From positions 1 to 9,865 of the forward strand of contig CAMGRB010000029.1 in assembly GCA_946061315.1 (NCBI GenBank): a DNA stretch of 9,865 nt. The letters run 5' to 3'. The position numbers were made by a program, and so were the translations under genes. Shown here piece after piece: positions 6,175 through 9,865 of this stretch (the first letter of the stretch is position 1; each line of letters begins with the position of its first letter). A model generated the notes under the pieces. It worked only from the letters and a program-made list of their open reading frames with translations, had not been told where the DNA came from and did no database searches. The DNA is from an uncultured Clostridia bacterium. Its GTDB lineage: Bacteria > Bacillota > Clostridia > Oscillospirales > CAG-272.

Positions 6175-7242
6175 TTATGAGTTATTGCCTTTTAATTTCT
6201 CCGCCGCATCTGCGGTTGCCAGCTTGTCGAGCATTTCGCCGATATTGCCGTTTAAGAAGGATTCAAGCGAATAGACCGTATATCCTATGCGGTGGTCGGT
6301 CACACGCCCCTGCGGATAGTTATAAGTTCTTATTCTCTCGCTCCTGTCGCCCGTGCCGACCTGACTTTTGCGCTCGGAGGCTATTTTATCGTTCATCTCG
6401 CGCTGCTTTATATCGTAAAGCTTTGCTTTGAGAAGCCTGAAAGCCTTGTCCTTATTTTTGAACTGACTGCGCTCGTCCTGGCACTCGACGACAATGCCCG
6501 TCGGCTTATGAATAAGTCTTATTGCGGATTCGGTCTTGTTTATATGCTGTCCGCCCGCACCGCTGCTCTTGCACGTTTCCACGGTCACGTCGGAGGGCGA
6601 TATTTCTATTTCCACGTCCTCTGCCTCGGGAAGTACCGCAACCGTCGCCGTCGAGGTGTGTATTCTGCCCTGCGTTTCCGTTTCGGGCACACGCTGTACC
6701 CTGTGAACTCCGCTCTCGAATTTGAAGCGTGAGTATGCTCCGTCACCCGAGATCATAAAGGTTATTTCCTTGTATCCGCCAAGACCCGTTTCATTGAAGT
6801 TCATAAGCTCGGTTTTATAGCACGATGCGTCGGCGTACATTGTGTACATACGGTAAAGGACGGAGGCAAAAAGCGCCGCCTCCTCGCCGCCCGCACCTGC
6901 TCTTATTTCGATAATTACGTTTTTATCGTCGTTCGGGTCCTTGGGTATAAGAAGTATTTTGAGCTGTTCCTCAACGGAGGATATTGCTTCCTTGCACTCC
7001 TTGTATTCGGAAAGCGCCATATCGTAAAGCTCGCCGCTTTCCTCCTCCATAAGAGTTTTTGCACCCTCCATATCGGACAAAAGCTTCTTATACTCGCGGT
7101 ATTTTTCAATGACCGGCGTCAGATTTTTGTATTCCTTCATCGCCTTTGCAAAGGCTTCTTTATCCGACGCAGTTTCGGGGGCGGAAAGGGATTTCTCTAT
7201 TTCAAGGTATCTGTTTTCCGCCTCTTTTAGTCTTTCAAACAT
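6175..7242 (-). CDS. prfA: Peptide chain release factor 1 (RF1)
   Basis: RF1 recognises UAA and UAG in the ribosomal A site and triggers release of the finished peptide. The 355-residue length is standard. Domain 1 is helical (about 1-100). IEIRAGAGGEEAALFA (111-126) starts the conserved core. The stop-codon reading tripeptide lies in RVQRVPETETQGRIHTST as Pro186-Glu187-Thr188, a P-x-T form consistent with RF1 rather than the SPF of RF2. The catalytic GGQ is Gly230-Gly231-Gln232 in SSGAGGQHINKTESA. The C-terminal block GTGDRSERIRTYNYPQGRVT (297-316) is also typical. The Gln of GGQ is normally methylated by PrmC, whose gene is not adjacent. The start is supported by AAGGAA, which overlaps the TAA of the aldolase gene 9 nt upstream. 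None of the nine genes with a visible end here uses UAG. Confidence 0.98.
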   Translation of the reverse strand: MFERLKEAENRYLEIEKSLSAPETASDKEAFAKAMKEYKNLTPVIEKYREYKKLLSDMEGAKTLMEEESGELYDMALSEYKECKEAISSVEEQLKILLIPKDPNDDKNVIIEIRAGAGGEEAALFASVLYRMYTMYADASCYKTELMNFNETGLGGYKEITFMISGDGAYSRFKFESGVHRVQRVPETETQGRIHTSTATVAVLPEAEDVEIEISPSDVTVETCKSSGAGGQHINKTESAIRLIHKPTGIVVECQDERSQFKNKDKAFRLLKAKLYDIKQREMNDKIASERKSQVGTGDRSERIRTYNYPQGRVTDHRIGYTVYSLESFLNGNIGEMLDKLATADAAEKLKGNNS

Positions 7243-7251
7243 TTTTGTTCC

Positions 7252-8217
7252 TTACTGCTTCTTTACGAGATGTATCGCAAAGCCGCATATTTCGTCTTTA
7301 AGGTATATGACTTTAAGGTTGCCCTTATCGTCGTAGCCTGCGCTCTCTTCGATAAATCCGATGCCCATACGCTCAAGATATGCTCTCGCTCTGTCGGGGA
7401 AATTGGTGGCTATGGCTATATGACCGTTCTTTCCGTAGAAAGGCGTGTGCATAAACTCAAAATCCGTACCGCAAAACGTCGATTTGTTGCCCTCTTTGTA
7501 TTCAAGCCCGAAAAGGTGAGAAACCAGCTTTGCCGCCGAGGTTGCCTCCTCCTTGTTTTCGCAGTTTATTCCGACGTGAACAAGCTTGAAGCCGAGCATT
7601 TTCATAACGGCGCTTCTCGTAAGTGCGGTTATCTCGTCGAATTTGCCCGCTTCTATAAGGGAATCCTTTACCATAAAGCTTCCGCCGCAGGCAATTATCT
7701 TGTTAAACGAGAGGTACGAGAGCATATTGTCCTCGTTGATACCGCCAGTCGGCATAAATTTTATATTGCCGTAAGGTGCGCTCATCGACTTTATCATATT
7801 TATTCCGCCCGCCGCTTCCGCAGGGAAGAATTTTACGGCTTTAAGACCAAGCTCCATTGCCGCCTCGACCTCGCTCGGAGTTGCGCAACCCGGCAAAACG
7901 GGAACGCCCTTTTCGATGCAATGCTTTACCACCCTCGGATTAAATCCGGGTGAAACTATAAATTTTGCGCCTGCCGCGCAAGCCTCGTCTGCCTGCTCGG
8001 GCGTTAAAACCGTACCTGCGCCGACGAGCATATCGGGGAGCGCTTTGGTCACAAGCTCGATAGCCTCTTTTGCGCAAGCGGTGCGGAAGGTTATCTCCGC
8101 ACAGTTAAGACCGCCCTCCGCGAGTGCTTTTGCAAGCGGAACTGCCTTTTCCTTATCGGTTATCTTTATTACCGGCACAAGACCGTAATCGTGAAGTTGT
8201 TCAAAAATATCTTTCAT
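7252..8217 (-). CDS. eda: KDPG/KHG aldolase with C-terminal glyoxalase-like (VOC) domain
   Basis: The N-terminal part (1-205) is a class I aldolase that splits 2-keto-3-deoxy-6-phosphogluconate to pyruvate and glyceraldehyde 3-phosphate, and often 4-hydroxy-2-oxoglutarate. It is the last step of Entner-Doudoroff and hexuronate breakdown. The Schiff-base lysine is Lys129 in AVKFFPAE; Glu41 and Arg45 in EITFRT and the phosphate-binding PTGGI (156-160) and GGS (178-180) are present. Residues about 208-321 form an extra VOC-fold domain with possible metal ligands His214, Glu254 and His266; the usual final Glu is replaced near His316 (AIHLVKK). The common enzyme is about 205-215 residues, so this is a true fusion in one frame. 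A ribosome site AAGGA lies before the start. It sits between the aminopeptidase and prfA genes, away from other sugar-acid genes. The VOC role (metal-dependent lyase or ligand sensor) is unknown. Confidence 0.93.
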   Translation of the reverse strand: MKDIFEQLHDYGLVPVIKITDKEKAVPLAKALAEGGLNCAEITFRTACAKEAIELVTKALPDMLVGAGTVLTPEQADEACAAGAKFIVSPGFNPRVVKHCIEKGVPVLPGCATPSEVEAAMELGLKAVKFFPAEAAGGINMIKSMSAPYGNIKFMPTGGINEDNMLSYLSFNKIIACGGSFMVKDSLIEAGKFDEITALTRSAVMKMLGFKLVHVGINCENKEEATSAAKLVSHLFGLEYKEGNKSTFCGTDFEFMHTPFYGKNGHIAIATNFPDRARAYLERMGIGFIEESAGYDDKGNLKVIYLKDEICGFAIHLVKKQ

Positions 8218-8241
8218 ATCTCTGTCCTTTTATATGCTTTT

Positions 8242-8265
8242 CCCTTCGTGCTCGCGCACGAAGGG
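8242..8265 (-). other. Strong hairpin in the 77-nt gap before the aldolase gene
   Basis: A perfect 10-bp stem, CCCTTCGTGC (8242-8251) with GCACGAAGGG (8256-8265), closes a 4-nt loop. On the minus strand it is followed by A-rich sequence, not a T run, so it is not a standard terminator of the row. It ends about 24 nt before the aldolase start codon. It may protect the upstream mRNA end, mark a processing site or tune expression between the two genes; these are inferences. Confidence 0.65.
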
Positions 8266-8294
8266 ATGATTTATTGTCGGCTTACGCTCTTTTA

Positions 8295-9686
8295 TTATTT
8301 GAAGAATGCGCAGATTGCCTTATGGGTCTGATAGAGGTCGTTTTTCGAGATAACCTCGAGAGGTGCGTGCATTGAAAGCACCGGTACGCCGAGATCGACG
8401 GTGTTGATATTGTGGTTTGCTATATACATAGCTACCGTTCCGCCGCCGCCTGCGTCAACCTTACCGAGTTCAGCCGTCTGCCATACGACTTTTCCGTCCT
8501 CAAACATTTTTCTTATGCGTGCAACGTACTCTGCACTTGCGTCGTTTGTGGAGCTCTTTCCTCTTGCTCCCGTGTATTTATTCATAACGACACCGCAGTT
8601 TACTATTGCGCTGTTTCTCTTTTCAAATACGTCGGAGTACATGGGATCGTAGCCGGCGCTGACGTCTGCGGAGAGGCAGATGGAGTTTGCCTTTACAACT
8701 CTGAAGTTACCGCCAAGAGCGTTGGCAATTTCCTCGATAACGTCGGAGATAAGATCGCATTGCATACCCGTTACGCCCTCGGACCCTATTTCCTCTTTAT
8801 CGGCAAGAACGCACATAAGGGTGTGCTTGCTGTCCTTACTGTCGAGTATTGCGGTAACGGACGGATATGCGCATACTCTGTCATCGTGGCCGTAAGCGGC
8901 GATAAAGGTGCGGTCAAGACCGAGATCTCTCGGCTTGCCTGCGGGAGTTGCCACAAGCTCGGCGCTTACAAAGTCGTTTTCGGTAATGCCGTATTTTTCG
9001 TTAAGTATTTTGAGCATATGGAGCTTTACGTTGTCGTCCTTGCCCTCTCCTATCGGCTCGGAGCCTATAAGAAGGTTAAGTCCCTCTCCCGCAAATGCTC
9101 TTTCAAGCGGCTTTTGTGCCTGCTCTGCGGCAAGGTGCGGCAAAAGATCCGTTATGCAGAATACGGGATCTCCCTCGTCCTCGCCTATTACAACGTCTAC
9201 GGTTTCACCGTTCGTTTTGCTCACTACTCCGTGAATGGCAAGGGGTATGGTTACCCACTGATACTTTCTTATTCCGCCGTAATAGTGCGTTTTAAGATAT
9301 GCAAAGCCCTCGCTCTCATAAAGCGGATGCTGTTTCATATCGAGCCTCGGAGAATCTATATGTGCGGCGCTTATTCTGACACCGTTTTCGATATCCTCCG
9401 TTCCTATTCTCAAAAGATAAAGGCTCTTGCCTCTGTTGTTGAGGTAGTATTTTCCGCCTTTTTTGAGCTTGCCGCCGAGGACGTATTCTTCAAATCCCGC
9501 GTCCTTTGCCATCTTTATGGCTTCCTTTACAGCCTCGCGCTCGGTCTTTGCGTTGCCGAGGAACTTTTTATAGCCCTCCGCATACTCGGAAATAGCCTTC
9601 TTTTCCTCGTCCTTTGCCGCCTCGAAAACGCTTTCCTTTTTGTAGAAAAGCTTTTCTTTGAGTTGTTCTGTTTCTTTTTTGTTCAT
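8295..9686 (-). CDS. M18-family metallo-aminopeptidase
   Basis: This is a di-metal (usually zinc) aminopeptidase that removes N-terminal residues from peptides in the cytoplasm; the family forms large tetrahedral dodecamers. The 463-residue length is usual. The expected metal and catalytic set is visible: His109 in AAHIDSPRLDMK, Asp268 in GHDDRVCAYPS, Glu298 (general base) and Glu299 in DKEEIGSEG, Asp341 in SADVSAGYDP and His440 in SMHAPLE. The glycine-rich DAGGGGT (411-417) is also family-typical. There is no signal peptide. The gene ends with two tandem TAA codons. The start is set by AAGGAGA 7-8 nt upstream, overlapping the stop of the preceding transglycosylase gene. M18 includes aspartyl aminopeptidases and clostridial enzymes of broader range; substrate preference cannot be read from the sequence. 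A long open frame on the opposite strand is a codon-bias shadow. Confidence 0.95.
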   Translation of the reverse strand: MNKKETEQLKEKLFYKKESVFEAAKDEEKKAISEYAEGYKKFLGNAKTEREAVKEAIKMAKDAGFEEYVLGGKLKKGGKYYLNNRGKSLYLLRIGTEDIENGVRISAAHIDSPRLDMKQHPLYESEGFAYLKTHYYGGIRKYQWVTIPLAIHGVVSKTNGETVDVVIGEDEGDPVFCITDLLPHLAAEQAQKPLERAFAGEGLNLLIGSEPIGEGKDDNVKLHMLKILNEKYGITENDFVSAELVATPAGKPRDLGLDRTFIAAYGHDDRVCAYPSVTAILDSKDSKHTLMCVLADKEEIGSEGVTGMQCDLISDVIEEIANALGGNFRVVKANSICLSADVSAGYDPMYSDVFEKRNSAIVNCGVVMNKYTGARGKSSTNDASAEYVARIRKMFEDGKVVWQTAELGKVDAGGGGTVAMYIANHNINTVDLGVPVLSMHAPLEVISKNDLYQTHKAICAFFK

Positions 9687-9692
9687 AATGTA

Positions 9693-9699
9693 TCTCCTT
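9693..9699 (-). promoter_or_regulatory. Ribosome site of the aminopeptidase gene overlapping a stop codon
   Basis: AAGGAGA on the minus strand begins inside the TAA (9698-9700) that ends the transglycosylase gene, so the stop supplies part of the site. The same TAAGGA arrangement recurs at the aldolase-prfA junction (7252-7248). Confidence 0.8.
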
Positions 9700-9865
9700 A
9701 CCGACAGTACAGTTTTTTGTATTTTTCCTGCGCCGTCTTTACTTTATTTACGTAATTTTTTGTTTCTTCAAATTTTATTTCGTATTCTTCCCCGGCAAGC
9801 CACCTGTCAACGTTGCCGATTCCCGCATTGTAGGCGGCAAATACGATTTCGTCCTCGCCGTATCT
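9698..9865 (-). CDS. Lytic transglycosylase (SLT domain), C-terminal fragment cut by window edge
   Basis: Only the last 55 residues are in the window. They carry the SLT-domain motif AAYNAGIGNVDRWL (residues 10-23 of the fragment), followed by FEETKNYVNKV and a lysine- and tyrosine-rich tail ending LYCR and TAA. Proteins with this end cut the glycan strands of peptidoglycan between MurNAc and GlcNAc, leaving a 1,6-anhydro end, and act outside the cytoplasmic membrane. The N-terminus, including any signal peptide or anchor, is beyond the right edge. The aminopeptidase gene starts 11 nt after its stop, so it is probably part of the same transcript. The motif and tail match goodness is high, but the exact subfamily is not resolvable from a fragment. 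Confidence 0.9.
   Translation of the reverse strand, partial: RYGEDEIVFAAYNAGIGNVDRWLAGEEYEIKFEETKNYVNKVKTAQEKYKKLYCR

Noticed and set aside
6679..6687. Pro-Glu-Thr instead of Pro-Ala-Thr or Pro-Val-Thr in the RF1 stop-codon reading motif.
   Set aside because: The middle position is variable (P-x-T), and I recall acidic residues there in clostridial RF1 proteins, so I do not treat it as altered codon recognition.
8412..9755. A 447-codon open frame on the plus strand, opposite the aminopeptidase gene.
   Set aside because: It mirrors a gene with a full set of M18 motifs. Its translation is rich in Cys, Tyr and Val without any recognisable domain, and no ribosome site supports it.

Overview
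The window looks like chromosomal DNA from an anaerobic Firmicute of class Clostridia, probably a gut commensal. The evidence is a clostridial-type topoisomerase subunit A carrying an NPHGD motif, strong AGGAGG-type ribosome sites, near-consensus sigma-A promoters, an RF1 of Firmicutes type and an intracellular GH51 arabinofuranosidase. Stop codons are TAA or TGA and the standard code applies. The lineage is inferred from protein character only.

Layout. Left edge, plus strand: the 3' part of a PnuC-family vitamin transporter, ending at a strong bidirectional terminator (669-706). Converging on it from the right is a single-gene unit for a GH51 alpha-L-arabinofuranosidase (705-2150, minus). 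It has its own near-consensus promoter (2311-2339) and a long leader of about 150 nt containing a compact foldable block. Next is a complete tRNA-Leu(GAG) unit on the minus strand, with a perfect TTGACA-17-TATAAT promoter, a hairpin at the start of the precursor, an encoded CCA end and a textbook terminator (2412-2447).

The rest (2753-9865, minus) is one tightly packed gene row. In transcription order it holds: the end of a lytic transglycosylase, an M18 metallo-aminopeptidase, a KDPG/KHG aldolase fused to a glyoxalase-like (VOC) domain, release factor 1 (prfA), threonylcarbamoyl-AMP synthase (sua5), a ParC/GyrA-like topoisomerase subunit, and a 40-residue single-helix membrane protein. Gaps are 11, 77, 9, 19, 0 and 1 nt. 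Several stop codons overlap the next ribosome site, so the row is probably an operon with translational coupling. No promoter for it is visible, so it should start beyond the right edge. A hairpin (2650-2680) probably ends it.

Functionally the row is a housekeeping mix: termination of translation (RF1), tRNA t6A modification (Sua5), chromosome topology (ParC-like), peptide turnover (M18), cell-wall turnover (transglycosylase) and sugar-acid catabolism (aldolase). I see no mobile element, CRISPR array, phage or defence system. The least explained items are the small membrane protein after the topoisomerase gene, the structured leader of the arabinofuranosidase gene, the aldolase-VOC fusion and the hairpin in the 77-nt gap.
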